From: JACKAQ01 sp965227145 | GTDB lineage: Bacteria > Calditrichota > Calditrichia > RBG-13-44-9 > J075 | Assembly: GCA_965227145.1 (NCBI GenBank) | Contig: OZ245730.1 | Location: forward strand, 1,426,001 to 1,490,000 | Direction of reading: 5' to 3' | DNA: 64,000 bases | In this document: positions 15,976 to 25,379 of the stretch, in pieces | How positions within the stretch are numbered: the first letter of the stretch is position 1 | How the letters are laid out: every line of letters begins with the position of its first letter | Program-made: the position numbers and the translations under genes | The notes under the pieces: model-generated | What the model was told of the DNA's origin: nothing | Seen by the model: only the letters and a program-made list of their open reading frames with translations | Databases searched by the model: none

Positions 15976-17918
15976 TGAGCGAAAAACCGAATGTTGACAG
16001 CACCCGCCAATTTGTGATCGGCACTGCCGGGCACATCGATCACGGCAAAACTGCGCTGGTGAAAGCGCTTTCCGGCGTCGATACCGACCGGCTGCCGGAG
16101 GAGAAAAAACGCGGCATCACCATCGATTTGGGGTTTGCCCATCTCACTGAAAATATTACATTTATCGATGTTCCCGGACACGAACGGTTCATCAAAAATA
16201 TGGTTGCCGGCGTCAGCAGCATCGATCTCGTTTTGTTCGTGATCGCCGCCGATGACGGTGTGATGCCGCAAACCCGTGAACATTTTGATATCATCAATTT
16301 GCTGCACATTCGCCACGGTATTTTTGTGATCACCAAAACCGATCTCGCCGATGACGACTGGCTGATGCTGGTGGAAGACGACATTCGCCAATTGCTGTCC
16401 GGAACGGCGTTTGCCGACAGCCTTATTTTGCAAACATCCGTTGCCAAAAGTTCGGGCATCGACGAGCTGCGCACCCAAATTCTGGAAACGCTCGCCAACA
16501 TTCCGGCACGTGCAGATTCGGAAATTTTCCGGCAGCCGGTGGATCGCGTATTTTCGGTGAAAGGTTTCGGTTCGGTTATTACCGGAACGGTAATTGGCGG
16601 GCAGTTGAAGCCGGGTGACGAACTGGAAATTCAGCCGACCGGACAGAAAACCCGGGTGCGCGGCATGCAAAGTCACGATGCGGATGTGCCGGAAGTGCGC
16701 ACCGGCGACCGCGCCGCTGTGAATCTGGCGAACGTGGAACCGCACGAAATTGAGCGCGGGATGGTGATCACCCAAGTTGATGTTTTTCAACCGGTTACGC
16801 TGATGAACGTTTCGCTGAAAATGTTGGCGGATGCGCCGGCACCGTTAAAAAATAATCAGCGAATCCGGTTGCACATTCACACTGCGGAGGTGATGGCGCG
16901 GGTGCTGCTGCCGGACGCCCCGAAGCTGAATCCCGGCGCGCAAACCTTTGCCCAACTCCGGCTGGAATCGCCGCTGCACGCGATGGCGCAGGACCGTTTT
17001 ATCATCCGGCAATACTCGCCGCAACGCACGATCGGCGGGGGAGAGGTGCTGCAAATTAACCCGTTTCGCTATCGCAAAAAATTTGCGGAATTGTTTCGCG
17101 AAACGATGATCCGGCTCACCGGCGATGACGATAAGTTACGTGTTTTGGCGACATTCGACCGGATTTCCGCAAAGCCGCAATCGCTGTGGAATATCAAAAT
17201 TTCGGTCAATTTACCGCTGGCGGATTTGCAATCGCATCTGAAAACGTTGCAAAAAAATCAGCAAATTTTTGCGGAGTCGATTGCCGGAAAACCCGCCTAT
17301 TTTTCTGCCGAACAGATCGTTGCCGTCACTGAACGGGTGACTGCGCTGCTCGCAAAATATCACCAAAAACATCCCGGCAGAACCGGGATGAAAGATGCGG
17401 AAATTATCAGCGCGCTCTCGCGGTATTTTCCGGCGGAAGCGATTCGCAAAACCTTGCAAATTGGCGTGAACCAGAAAACGCTGGCGAATGATTCGGGCAG
17501 CTACCGGCTGTTCGATTTTGCGCCGCAATTATCATCGAAAGATTCCGCGGTGTATCAATCGCTGGAACGGCGTTATCGCGATGCCGGATTTGCGCCGCCA
17601 ACCGTAAAAGACGCAATTGTTGAGTTTGGCGTATCTGCAAAAGATTTTAAAGAGATCACCCGGATGCTCCGTGAGGAAGGAAAATTGGTGCAGGTGGACG
17701 CAACTTTGCTGTTTCACAACAATGCGTTTGTAAAATTATTGGAGTTGCTGCGCGACTTTTTTCAATCGAATAATCAGATTTCCGTTACAGAATTTAAGGA
17801 TTTGATCGGCTCCACCCGCAAACACGCGATTCCGTTGCTGGAATATCTGGACAATCGCGAAATCACCCAACGCGACGGCGACGCCCGGAAAGCCGGGCCG
17901 AACTTGCGGATCGAATAG
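15975..17918 (+). CDS. selB: Selenocysteine-specific translation elongation factor SelB
   Basis: A 647-residue GTPase that brings Sec-tRNA to UGA codons marked by a SECIS hairpin. GHIDHGKT (19-26), DVPGHE (65-70) and TKTD (120-123) are the G1, G3 and G4 motifs; domains II-III end near residue 350 (GGGEVLQINPFRYRK). The rest is the winged-helix array that binds SECIS RNA (AIRKTLQIG, SAKDFKEITRMLREEGKLV). Full-length and intact. The only selenoprotein found in the window is the selD product at 59315-60373; selA and the Sec tRNA gene were not found here. Confidence 0.96.
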   Translation: MSEKPNVDSTRQFVIGTAGHIDHGKTALVKALSGVDTDRLPEEKKRGITIDLGFAHLTENITFIDVPGHERFIKNMVAGVSSIDLVLFVIAADDGVMPQTREHFDIINLLHIRHGIFVITKTDLADDDWLMLVEDDIRQLLSGTAFADSLILQTSVAKSSGIDELRTQILETLANIPARADSEIFRQPVDRVFSVKGFGSVITGTVIGGQLKPGDELEIQPTGQKTRVRGMQSHDADVPEVRTGDRAAVNLANVEPHEIERGMVITQVDVFQPVTLMNVSLKMLADAPAPLKNNQRIRLHIHTAEVMARVLLPDAPKLNPGAQTFAQLRLESPLHAMAQDRFIIRQYSPQRTIGGGEVLQINPFRYRKKFAELFRETMIRLTGDDDKLRVLATFDRISAKPQSLWNIKISVNLPLADLQSHLKTLQKNQQIFAESIAGKPAYFSAEQIVAVTERVTALLAKYHQKHPGRTGMKDAEIISALSRYFPAEAIRKTLQIGVNQKTLANDSGSYRLFDFAPQLSSKDSAVYQSLERRYRDAGFAPPTVKDAIVEFGVSAKDFKEITRMLREEGKLVQVDATLLFHNNAFVKLLELLRDFFQSNNQISVTEFKDLIGSTRKHAIPLLEYLDNREITQRDGDARKAGPNLRIE

Positions 17919-17934
17919 CAGTTTCCGGTCGGAT

Positions 17935-18882
17935 TTAATCCAAATCATCGATATTTATCAAAATTGAGACGCTATTGTTGCCGTTGTCATCGCTGGCCCG
18001 AAAAGTGATGCGGTGAGCACCTTTTGCCATATTTGGCACGATGCACGCTTCGCCGATGCCAATCGGCTGCTGAATATCCCTGCTGGATGTCCAGATCAGC
18101 TGGTCCGGGGTAATCGGATTACCGTTTGCATCCGTTGCTGTGCCGCTAAAAGTGATATCCGATTGTGCTGGCAACGTTGCGCCGTTTGCCGGTTCCATAA
18201 TGACTAAATTGATGCCTTGCGGCTGAACAAATTCGCTGGTGATCACAATTCCGGCGCTGCCGGTGGCTGCGCTGCCTGCGGCTTCAAAAGTGATCAAATG
18301 TTGACCCGGCGTTAGTCCGCCCGGTCGGATTTGCGCGCCGTTTCCCAAAATTCCGTCGATATCCGAACGCCACACCATTTTTTGTAAATCGATGATTTTA
18401 TTGCCGTTTTCATCGGTTGCTTTTCCGGAAAGTGCGAACAAATCGTGCTGCGAAATGGTCGCACCTGCGGGAGCGCTGATGGTCACATTCATCGCATTTG
18501 CGGCTGGATTTACGGCAATATTTACGCTGGTAGCAACGCTATCGCCATCATCTGTTGCAGCGATGAGCGAGAGCGTATGGCTGCCCAAACTCAATCCGCT
18601 TCTGCGAAATGCGTTGCCTTGTCCGAAAACGCCATCTTTGTTGGATGTCCAATAAATATTTGCAGCATCGATTTCCGCGCCGCCGGCGAAGCGGGCAAAT
18701 CCGCTAAAATCCGCCAACTGATCCTGGGTTAATTGCTGCCCGTCCGTTGGCCCGGTGATGGTTGCTTCCAGTTGAGCGGTGGTATTTCCCGGTGATGTTG
18801 TGCTGGAGCTGCTGCAACTGTGTATCGATAAACCCAATCCAAACAACAAGATAGCGAAAAATAGTTGAGCAAAATATTTCAT
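17935..18882 (-). CDS. Lipoprotein with three Ig-like repeats
   Basis: A 315-residue exported lipoprotein: a hydrophobic signal ending IHSC, with the Cys as lipidation site, then a Ser/Thr-rich linker. Three Ig-like modules of about 95 residues follow, each with the pattern ...ISAPAG(A)...ALSGKATDENGN...WRSD.DG.LG.G...L.PG.H.ITF.A. The modules are of the kind that often serve as surface adhesive or spacer domains. AGGAG before the ATG. It ends 16 bases from the selB stop on the other strand. Confidence 0.7.
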   Translation of the reverse strand: MKYFAQLFFAILLFGLGLSIHSCSSSSTTSPGNTTAQLEATITGPTDGQQLTQDQLADFSGFARFAGGAEIDAANIYWTSNKDGVFGQGNAFRRSGLSLGSHTLSLIAATDDGDSVATSVNIAVNPAANAMNVTISAPAGATISQHDLFALSGKATDENGNKIIDLQKMVWRSDIDGILGNGAQIRPGGLTPGQHLITFEAAGSAATGSAGIVITSEFVQPQGINLVIMEPANGATLPAQSDITFSGTATDANGNPITPDQLIWTSSRDIQQPIGIGEACIVPNMAKGAHRITFRASDDNGNNSVSILINIDDLD

Positions 18883-19063
18883 AATCCCTCTCCTTTAATG
18901 ATGTTGAATGACGCTTCAAAAATATCAATTACATTTCACGAGAGTATCACAAACGCAATAAAAATTAAATAAAATGAAGATGATTTAACATACCGATAGA
19001 AACTTTATTTCAAAACTCCCGTCTTTGAAAAGTGTTAACGAAGACCATAAAGGGAGTTTTAAA

Positions 19064-20773
19064 ATGAGAACAACATTCAGACTGATGGCAGCGGCGATAC
19101 TGGCAGGTTCATTTTTCGGGGTGATTTTGGCGCAAACTGAATTGGTGAAAATCGAACGGATTGATCCCGAAGAAGTGAAATTTGCCGGATTCGTGCTGGA
19201 TAGCGAACAGGATGTTCAAATCGAAGCGGTTGGCACCCATCATCGCAGCCGCAATTATATGACCACCAGCGCATGGATTTTGAACGCGGACAATCGCGAG
19301 CTGGTTTGGGAACTCACAGACGCCAATTCCAAATGGCTGGAACGCCGGTTGCGGCAATATAAAGATACGGTCCGGCTGCCCAAAGGGCGATACGAAGTTT
19401 ATTACGCCAACTTTCCCTCATGGGAATGGCACGATGGCTGGAGCTTCACCAACTTCTTTTTCGGACGCGATCGCGATGACGATCGTGAATACGAATTGTC
19501 CGAAGATTTTTACGTATCTGTGACAGCGAACGGCAAAAAACTGAGCACCCAGGAAGTGATTGATTATCAGGAAACGCTTAAAAAACAAGCAGTTGTGAAC
19601 CTCACAACCAGTCGCGAAGAGGAATATTTGAAACAAGGTTTCGAGCTCAGCAAAACAACGGATCTTGTTGTTTACTGCCTCGGCGAAGCCCGCGACGGCA
19701 CGTTTGATTATGGCTGGATCATCAACGCGGATACCCGCCGGCAGGTTTGGCGATTCGACGATCGCGACAGCGATTACGCCGGTGGCGCAGAAAAAAACCG
19801 CTACATGAAAGAAACCATTAATTTGCCGGCCGGCAGATACGCCGCGTTTTTTGTGACCGATGATTCGCACACCCCGCGCGACTGGAATTCCCCGCCGCCC
19901 CACGATCCGGCATTTTGGGGATTGAGCATTTTCACCGAAAAAGATTCGGATCGCAACAACGTAAAATTGTATAATTACGAAGACATTCCCGCCAAAAACG
20001 TGATTGTTGAGCTGAACAAACTGCGCGATGACGCATACGTCAGCAAAGGATTTTCGCTCAAAAAAGACATGAAAGTGCGCGTTTACGCCATAGGCGAAGG
20101 CTCCGGCGGCGATATGTATGATTACGGCTGGATCACCGACGCTACCAATCACGAACGCGTTTGGGAAATGACGTATCGCAATACCGATCACGCCGGCGGC
20201 AACAGCAAAAACCGGCTGTCGGACGAAGTGATCGTTCTCAAAAAAGGTAATTATATGGTGCATTTTGTAACAGATGGCTCCCACTCCTGGCGCGATTGGA
20301 ACGCCTCTCCGCCGTTTGATCAGGAAGCCTGGGGCATTACCATTATTGCTGCGGATGATGATTTCAAATCCAGTGATATTGGCGAATACCGCGAAGAAAT
20401 GGACAAAAGCATCCTCGCCCGGATTGTTGGCGTCGGTGATTGGGAAAACCGCAAGGAACGGTTTTCATTGAATAAAGACAGCAACATTCGCGTTTACGCC
20501 ATCGGCGAAGGGCGCAGCGGGGAGATGTTCGATTACGCCTGGATCGAAGATGCCAAAAGCGGCAAAGTGGTTTGGGAAATGACGTATCGCAATACCGATT
20601 ATGCCGGTGGCGCCCGCAAAAACCGGGAATTCAACGATACCGTATTTCTGCGTTCCGGCGATTACGTGCTCCATTATGAATCCGACGATTCCCATTCATT
20701 CCGCGATTGGAACAGCGCACCGCCGCGCGATCCGGTCAATTACGGTGTCACCATTTACAACATCGAAAACTAA
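19064..20773 (+). CDS. Secreted protein with four copies of an unnamed ~138-residue domain
   Basis: A 569-residue protein with a cleavable signal (MRTTFRLMAAAILAGSFFGVILA). The mature part is four tandem domains whose central D-Y-G/A-W-I-x-D/N-A motif sits near residues 69 (divergent, SAWILNAD), 212, 350 and 487, a period of about 138. Each domain has R-V-Y-A-I-G-E-G, then VWEMTYRNTD.AGG..KNR, a strand for display (GNYMVHFVTDGSHS) and RDWN..PP.D...WG.T. The same domain is inserted in the sensor kinase at 51620-55483. I do not recognise a named family. A divalent-cation or glycan-binding beta-sandwich is a guess. ATG 19064 is supported by GGGAG and the signal peptide. Confidence 0.7.
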   Translation: MRTTFRLMAAAILAGSFFGVILAQTELVKIERIDPEEVKFAGFVLDSEQDVQIEAVGTHHRSRNYMTTSAWILNADNRELVWELTDANSKWLERRLRQYKDTVRLPKGRYEVYYANFPSWEWHDGWSFTNFFFGRDRDDDREYELSEDFYVSVTANGKKLSTQEVIDYQETLKKQAVVNLTTSREEEYLKQGFELSKTTDLVVYCLGEARDGTFDYGWIINADTRRQVWRFDDRDSDYAGGAEKNRYMKETINLPAGRYAAFFVTDDSHTPRDWNSPPPHDPAFWGLSIFTEKDSDRNNVKLYNYEDIPAKNVIVELNKLRDDAYVSKGFSLKKDMKVRVYAIGEGSGGDMYDYGWITDATNHERVWEMTYRNTDHAGGNSKNRLSDEVIVLKKGNYMVHFVTDGSHSWRDWNASPPFDQEAWGITIIAADDDFKSSDIGEYREEMDKSILARIVGVGDWENRKERFSLNKDSNIRVYAIGEGRSGEMFDYAWIEDAKSGKVVWEMTYRNTDYAGGARKNREFNDTVFLRSGDYVLHYESDDSHSFRDWNSAPPRDPVNYGVTIYNIEN

Positions 20774-20801
20774 CCGAATAGCCTTCATACAGTAGCACTC
20801 T

Positions 20802-20842
20802 CCACACAACGCCGTCGCGGCTTTTGCCCGGCGGTGTTTTTT
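20802..20842 (+). terminator. Probable terminator after the four-domain secreted protein
   Basis: A GC-rich dyad (ACAACGCCG ... CGGCGGTGTT, imperfect) is followed by a run of eight T. It lies 30 bases after the stop and before the trpA leader. Confidence 0.55.
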
Positions 20843-20956
20843 TTGTTATTTTTTCACCTGAAACAATTGGATTCTATCGCGGTTGGTGGTTATCTTCCAA
20901 TCTTAAAATGGAAACGGAACCAGCCGGTACCGAATGAAGAATTGTTTGGGAAGAAA

Positions 20957-21757
20957 ATGATGACATCGAATTTGCGAACATACCTTGACAAAAAGCGCCG
21001 GAACGGCGAGAAAATGCTGTCCATTTATTTGACAACCGGATTTCCGACGCCGGAAGCCACGCTCCCGCTGCTAAACGCAATTGTGGACGCCGGCGCCGAT
21101 TTGGTAGAATTGGGTATCCCGTTCAGCGATCCACTGGCAGATGGTCCGACCATCCAAAACGCCGCGCAAGTTGCCCTGAAAAACGGCACAACCTTGGCAA
21201 AATCACTAAAAATGCTCGCGGATTTTACCGCCGCGCAATTTGTTCCCGCAATTTTGATGGGATACAGCAACCCGTTTATGCATTACGGCTGGGCAAAATT
21301 GATGGACGACGCCAAAGCCGCCGGCGCCGGCGGATTCATCATTCCCGATCTGCCGCCGGAAGAAAGCGAACACATTTGCGAAATGGCCCGCAAACGGGAT
21401 ATGGATATCATTTTTTTGGTGGCACCGAATACGCCAAAATCGCGGATTGAGCTGGTAAACAGCCAAAGCGGCGGGTTTGTGTACGCCGTTTCGCTGACCG
21501 GCGTGACCGGTGCACGGGACACCTTGCCACCGGAAACGCGGACATTTCTGGAGCGATTGCGCTCCCAAATTGTGCATCCGGTGTTGGTGGGATTCGGCAT
21601 TTCCAACGCGGAAACCGCCCGCGCCATCGCTCCATATTGTGACGGCGTAATTGTCGGCAGCGCAGTAATTCGCGCCATCGCCGAAGCAAAAAATATTGAT
21701 AGCGCGGTTGCCAACGTTCGTAAATTGGTTGGCGAAATCAAATCGGCGTTAACATAA
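20957..21757 (+). CDS. trpA: Tryptophan synthase alpha chain
   Basis: A 266-residue TIM-barrel subunit that cleaves indole-3-glycerol phosphate to indole and glyceraldehyde 3-phosphate. The catalytic Glu in DLVELGIPFSDPLADGP and the Asp in GFIIPDLPPEE are present, as are the phosphate-binding GFGISN and VIVGSAVIRAI. GGGAAG precedes two adjacent ATG codons (20957 and 20960); either may be used. No other trp gene is in the window; trpB must lie elsewhere. It is followed 42 bases later by a histidine kinase gene of unrelated function. Confidence 0.95.
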   Translation: MMTSNLRTYLDKKRRNGEKMLSIYLTTGFPTPEATLPLLNAIVDAGADLVELGIPFSDPLADGPTIQNAAQVALKNGTTLAKSLKMLADFTAAQFVPAILMGYSNPFMHYGWAKLMDDAKAAGAGGFIIPDLPPEESEHICEMARKRDMDIIFLVAPNTPKSRIELVNSQSGGFVYAVSLTGVTGARDTLPPETRTFLERLRSQIVHPVLVGFGISNAETARAIAPYCDGVIVGSAVIRAIAEAKNIDSAVANVRKLVGEIKSALT

Positions 21758-21799
21758 TTATCGCTGATAAGCAATTGTAAATAAAGAAATTGAAATCCT

Positions 21800-23104
21800 A
21801 TGTCCGAGCCGGATGACGATAAAAAACAGCAGCCCGAAGAAGAGCTGGACACGCTAAAAAAGCGGATAAAGGAATTGGAACGGCTGGAGATCAGCCGGGA
21901 AAAACTGCAGGATATTCTCCGCGATAGCGAACAAAGCTACAAACGGCTGGTGCAATATCTCACGGATTATATTTACACCGTTTTCATCGAAAACGGTGAA
22001 GCGGTTTACACCTATCACGGTCCGGGTTGCCAGGCGGTTACCGGATATTCATCGAAAGATTATCTGGATAATCCCGGTTTGTGGTTCGAAATGGTCTATG
22101 AGGATGATCAGGAAGTGGTGCGGGCGCTGACCCAAAAAGCCCAAAATGGTGAGGAAGTTGCGCCATTTGAGCATCGTATCCGGCACCGGGACAGCAGCGT
22201 TCGCTGGATCAAAAATACCATCGTTTTGCACAAAGATGAAAGCGGTCGCGTTGTTTCGTATGACGGATTGATCAACGATATCACCGAGCTGAAGCACATC
22301 GATAACGAAAAGCGGCGGCAGCAGCAACAGTTGATTCAGGCTGATAAAATGGCATCGCTGGGTGTGCTGGTGGCCGGTGTCGCTCACGAAGTAAATAACC
22401 CCAATAATTTCATATTGTTAAATGCCCAATTTTTATCCGATGCGTGGAAAAATATCCGCCCGATTCTGGATGAATATTATGAGCAAAACGGCGAATTTCA
22501 CCTCGCCAGCATCCCGTTTACGGAATCGCGGCAGAGCATAACAGAATCGTTGGCGGGCATCATCGACGGTGCGGTTCGTATCAAAAAAATTGTCAACAGC
22601 CTGAAAGCATTTTCGCGCAAAGACAAAGGGGATTTAAACCAAAATATCGATTTGAATGCGGTGGTAAAATCTGCAGTGTTGTTGAGCAACAATCTCATTC
22701 ACAAATCGACTTATTATTTTTCAACATATCTGGCGGAAAATCTACCGGTTATTCACGGCAATCGCCAGCAGCTGGAGCAGGTGCTCATTAATTTGCTGAC
22801 CAACGCCTGCCACGCGGTGGACGATCCGGAAAAAAGCATTTCGGTATCCACCTGGTTCGATGAAATTGAAGAAAAAGTGGTGATCGAAGTGCGCGACGAA
22901 GGCATTGGCATCGATCCGAAAAATAGAAATCATGTGTTCGATCCGTTTTTTACCACAAAACTGGATCAGGAGGGCACCGGATTGGGGCTTTCGATTTCGT
23001 ATCAAATTATCAAAGATCACAACGGCACCATTTTGTTTGATTCCGAACCGGGGCACGGAACGACCGTTTCGCTGCGGTTGCCGGTTGCGCATCCGGTTAA
23101 ATAA
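21800..23104 (+). CDS. Cytoplasmic PAS-domain sensor histidine kinase
   Basis: A 434-residue kinase with no membrane segment. A charged coiled coil (residues 5-45) leads into a PAS/PAC domain (~50-165, YHGPGCQAVTGYSSKDYL...IKNTIVLHKDESGRVVSYDGLINDIT). Then come the H-box GVAHEVNNP with the phospho-accepting His, the N-box NLLTNACHAV, and ATP-lid motifs DEGIGI, DPFFTTK and GTGLGLSI. It pairs with the NtrC-type regulator 34 bases downstream and should phosphorylate it. The signal is not evident; a soluble PAS domain suggests an internal cue. Confidence 0.92.
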   Translation: MSEPDDDKKQQPEEELDTLKKRIKELERLEISREKLQDILRDSEQSYKRLVQYLTDYIYTVFIENGEAVYTYHGPGCQAVTGYSSKDYLDNPGLWFEMVYEDDQEVVRALTQKAQNGEEVAPFEHRIRHRDSSVRWIKNTIVLHKDESGRVVSYDGLINDITELKHIDNEKRRQQQQLIQADKMASLGVLVAGVAHEVNNPNNFILLNAQFLSDAWKNIRPILDEYYEQNGEFHLASIPFTESRQSITESLAGIIDGAVRIKKIVNSLKAFSRKDKGDLNQNIDLNAVVKSAVLLSNNLIHKSTYYFSTYLAENLPVIHGNRQQLEQVLINLLTNACHAVDDPEKSISVSTWFDEIEEKVVIEVRDEGIGIDPKNRNHVFDPFFTTKLDQEGTGLGLSISYQIIKDHNGTILFDSEPGHGTTVSLRLPVAHPVK

Positions 23105-23138
23105 TATAAACAGCTAAATGAAATAAAAACAAATAATT

Positions 23139-24560
23139 ATGACAACTTATCCTGTATATCCGATTTTGCTCGTCGACGACGAAGAACAGTTTTTACGAAG
23201 CGCCAAACTGACCCTGAAATCCGCCGGTTTTAACAATATTCAAACCTGTTCGGACAGCCGGGAAGTGCAGGGAATGCTGAAAAACGAAGAATTTTCGCTG
23301 GTTGCGCTGGACATGCGCATGCCGTTTTTGCCCGGCGAAGAACTTGCGCCGCAGATTATTCGCGATTATCCGGACATCCCGTTAATTATCATCACCGCGC
23401 TTAACGATGTGGAACTGGCGGTTGATTGCATGAAAATGGGCGCGTTCGATTACATCGTGAAGCCGGTTGATAATTCGCGATTGGTAAGCTCCGTAAAACG
23501 CGCGATGGAAATGAGCGAAGTGCGTTGGCAGAACAAATTGCTCAAACAATATTTGCTCACCGGCGAATTGCAGCATCCGGAAGTGTTCGAAGAAATCGTC
23601 ACCCAAAACTCGACGATGCGGGCAATATTTCAATATTTGGAAGCGGTTGCCCAAACCTATTTGCCGGTGCTCATCACCGGCGAAACGGGAGTGGGGAAGG
23701 AGCTGATCGCAAAATCAATTCACCGGCTTAGCCGGCGAAAAGGCGAGTTTGTGACCGTAAACGTCGCAGGGCTGGATGATACGCTATTTTCCGATACGCT
23801 GTTCGGACACAAAAAAGGTGCGTTCACCGGCGCGGATGACAATCGCAAAGGATTGATCGAACAAGCTACGGAAGGCACATTGTTTATGGATGAAATCGGC
23901 GATTTGAGCATGGAATCGCAGGTGAAGTTGTTGCGATTGCTGCAGGAAAGCAAATATTATCCGCTCGGATCGGATGTGCCCAAAGTATCCGATGCGCGGG
24001 TGGTGGTGGCAACCAATTGCAATCTCGATGAAATGCAGGCTGCCGGAACATTCCGGAAAGATTTGTATTATCGGTTAAAATCGCACCATGTGCACATTCC
24101 GCCGCTGCGGGAACGCCGGGAAGATATTGTGCCGCTGGTGGATCATTTTCTCGAAAAAGCAGCCAACGAATTGAAGAAAAAGAAACCGACTTCGCCAAAA
24201 GAATTGTTCACATTGCTGCGAACCTACAGTTTTCCCGGTAACATTCGCGAGCTGGAAGGGATGATTTATGACGCGTTGAGTTTGCACACCGGCGGCATTT
24301 TGTCGCTGGAAACATTCAAAGTGCGGGTTGGATTGGCGGAAAGCCCGATTCGTGCGACGCCCTCCTCAGCCCAAACCCATGAACGCAGCGAATACAAAGG
24401 CGTGGTATTTCTCGATCCGTTACCCTCGATGAAAGAAATCGAGGATATGCTCATCGAAGAAGCGCTGAAACGTGCGGACGGCAACCAAACCCTTGCTTCG
24501 CAACTGATAGGGATGTCCCGCAAAGCGTTGAACAACCGGCTGATTCGCTCCAAAAAGTAG
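23139..24560 (+). CDS. NtrC-family sigma-54-dependent response regulator
   Basis: A 473-residue activator. The receiver domain (1-125) has LLVDDEE and the phospho-acceptor Asp in LVALDMRMPF. The AAA+ domain has Walker A GETGVGKEL, the sigma-54-contacting GAFTGA loop, Walker B FMDEIGD and the RKDLYYRL sensor. The C-terminal Fis-type helix-turn-helix is ADGNQTLASQLIGMSRKALNNRL. It requires RpoN holoenzyme. A sigma-54-type promoter lies only 240 bases beyond its stop (24801-24816), making that unit a natural candidate target. Confidence 0.93.
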   Translation: MTTYPVYPILLVDDEEQFLRSAKLTLKSAGFNNIQTCSDSREVQGMLKNEEFSLVALDMRMPFLPGEELAPQIIRDYPDIPLIIITALNDVELAVDCMKMGAFDYIVKPVDNSRLVSSVKRAMEMSEVRWQNKLLKQYLLTGELQHPEVFEEIVTQNSTMRAIFQYLEAVAQTYLPVLITGETGVGKELIAKSIHRLSRRKGEFVTVNVAGLDDTLFSDTLFGHKKGAFTGADDNRKGLIEQATEGTLFMDEIGDLSMESQVKLLRLLQESKYYPLGSDVPKVSDARVVVATNCNLDEMQAAGTFRKDLYYRLKSHHVHIPPLRERREDIVPLVDHFLEKAANELKKKKPTSPKELFTLLRTYSFPGNIRELEGMIYDALSLHTGGILSLETFKVRVGLAESPIRATPSSAQTHERSEYKGVVFLDPLPSMKEIEDMLIEEALKRADGNQTLASQLIGMSRKALNNRLIRSKK

Positions 24561-24617
24561 GAAAACCCCGTTTTTTTCCGTCCGAAAAGCTGATCCAAAT
24601 CAATGATTTTTAATGGG

Positions 24618-24651
24618 TGGCACATTTGTACCAATTGGAACAAATGTGCCA
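24618..24651. terminator. Long hairpin after the response regulator gene
   Basis: A perfect 12-base stem (TGGCACATTTGT / ACAAATGTGCCA) encloses a loop that itself contains the palindrome CCAATTGG. It sits 57 bases past the stop codon. No clean U-run follows, so it may mark an mRNA end or be an operator-like site. Confidence 0.5.
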
Positions 24652-24800
24652 TTGTATTTATGTTGCTGTTTTTTAATCACTTAAGTGAGTGGTAGGTGCT
24701 TCTATTCCATGTTTTGTACCATCCAAGTGAAAATTGGCGCAAAACAATTGTCGCGCTGTAAGCTGTTGATAAATAAAGAATTATGGATTCAGGTAAAAAC

Positions 24801-24816
24801 TGGCACAGCACTTGTA
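24801..24816 (+). promoter_or_regulatory. Sigma-54-type (-24/-12) promoter
   Basis: TGGCAC-AGCAC-TTGTA matches the RpoN consensus TGGCAC-N5-TTGCW with correct spacing; the only departure is T for C in the -12 dinucleotide. Transcription would start near 24827. It lies just downstream of a gene for a sigma-54 activator. Confidence 0.65.
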
Positions 24817-24826
24817 GCTACTATTG

Positions 24827-24900
24827 GCGAAGACAGTTGCAGATTGGACCTCCTGTAACAACCCATCGCCCGGTAAGTCGCGTACCGGGCGATGTTTTTT
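24827..24900 (+). ncRNA. Candidate sigma-54-dependent small RNA (~74 nt) or attenuator leader
   Basis: The predicted transcript runs from the sigma-54 start to a textbook intrinsic terminator: perfect 12-base arms CATCGCCCGGTA (24864-24875) and TACCGGGCGATG (24883-24894), a 7-base loop, then six T. The single-stranded part contains GGACCTCCTG, which is like the anti-Shine-Dalgarno end of 16S rRNA and could pair with GGAGG ribosome sites. One such site (AATGGAGGTAG) precedes the gene at 25380. No reading frame was noticed in it. The alternative is a premature-termination leader for the gene at 24958, 58 bases downstream. Confidence 0.5.
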
Positions 24901-24957
24901 AAAAGCGGGATTGCAATTGTGTTTCACAAATGTTACAAAATGAAAAGAGACATCACA

Positions 24958-25218
24958 ATGGCTACACATACAAATAAACTACCTTTAACAGATTCTCATT
25001 TACTATCGTTAGGTTTTCAGCGATTGGACAATGGGCAATACGAACTCGTTCAGGATCGCCGGATTGTTATGTGCTTTTTCAATGAAGAAGGCGCTGTAAC
25101 AGTTAAAGCGATGCAAACCGGGTTTCCGTTGCATCCGGTTCATGGCTATTACCAACGCACTATTGCGCCTTCCGTTGACTGTGCCAATCAATTGGCAACA
25201 CTTCTTGAAAACCAGTGA
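24958..25218 (+). CDS. Small hypothetical protein (86 aa)
   Basis: A soluble 86-residue protein with no signal or membrane segment. It has a short linker, then LLSLGFQRLDNGQYELVQDRRIVMCFFNEEGAVTVKAMQ, which looks like an alpha-beta-beta-beta arrangement, and ends in a helix (CANQLATLLENQ). The AAGAGA element before ATG 24958 is weak; an in-frame ATG at 24940 is an alternative. It follows the terminator-like hairpin at 24864-24900, so its expression may depend on read-through of a sigma-54 transcript. No family recognised. Confidence 0.6.
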   Translation: MATHTNKLPLTDSHLLSLGFQRLDNGQYELVQDRRIVMCFFNEEGAVTVKAMQTGFPLHPVHGYYQRTIAPSVDCANQLATLLENQ

Positions 25219-25379
25219 CAGGGTTCGATTGCGCTACTGTCTTTGTTCATATTTTTCTGATTTCAGCAAATAAATTCACAGAAAATTTTGGTGATGATTG
25301 TTTTGCTGAAACCGGAAAATATACGCGCGCGCATCTATCTTAATCACTGTTTCATTCAGTAAAAATGGAGGTAGTCGTA

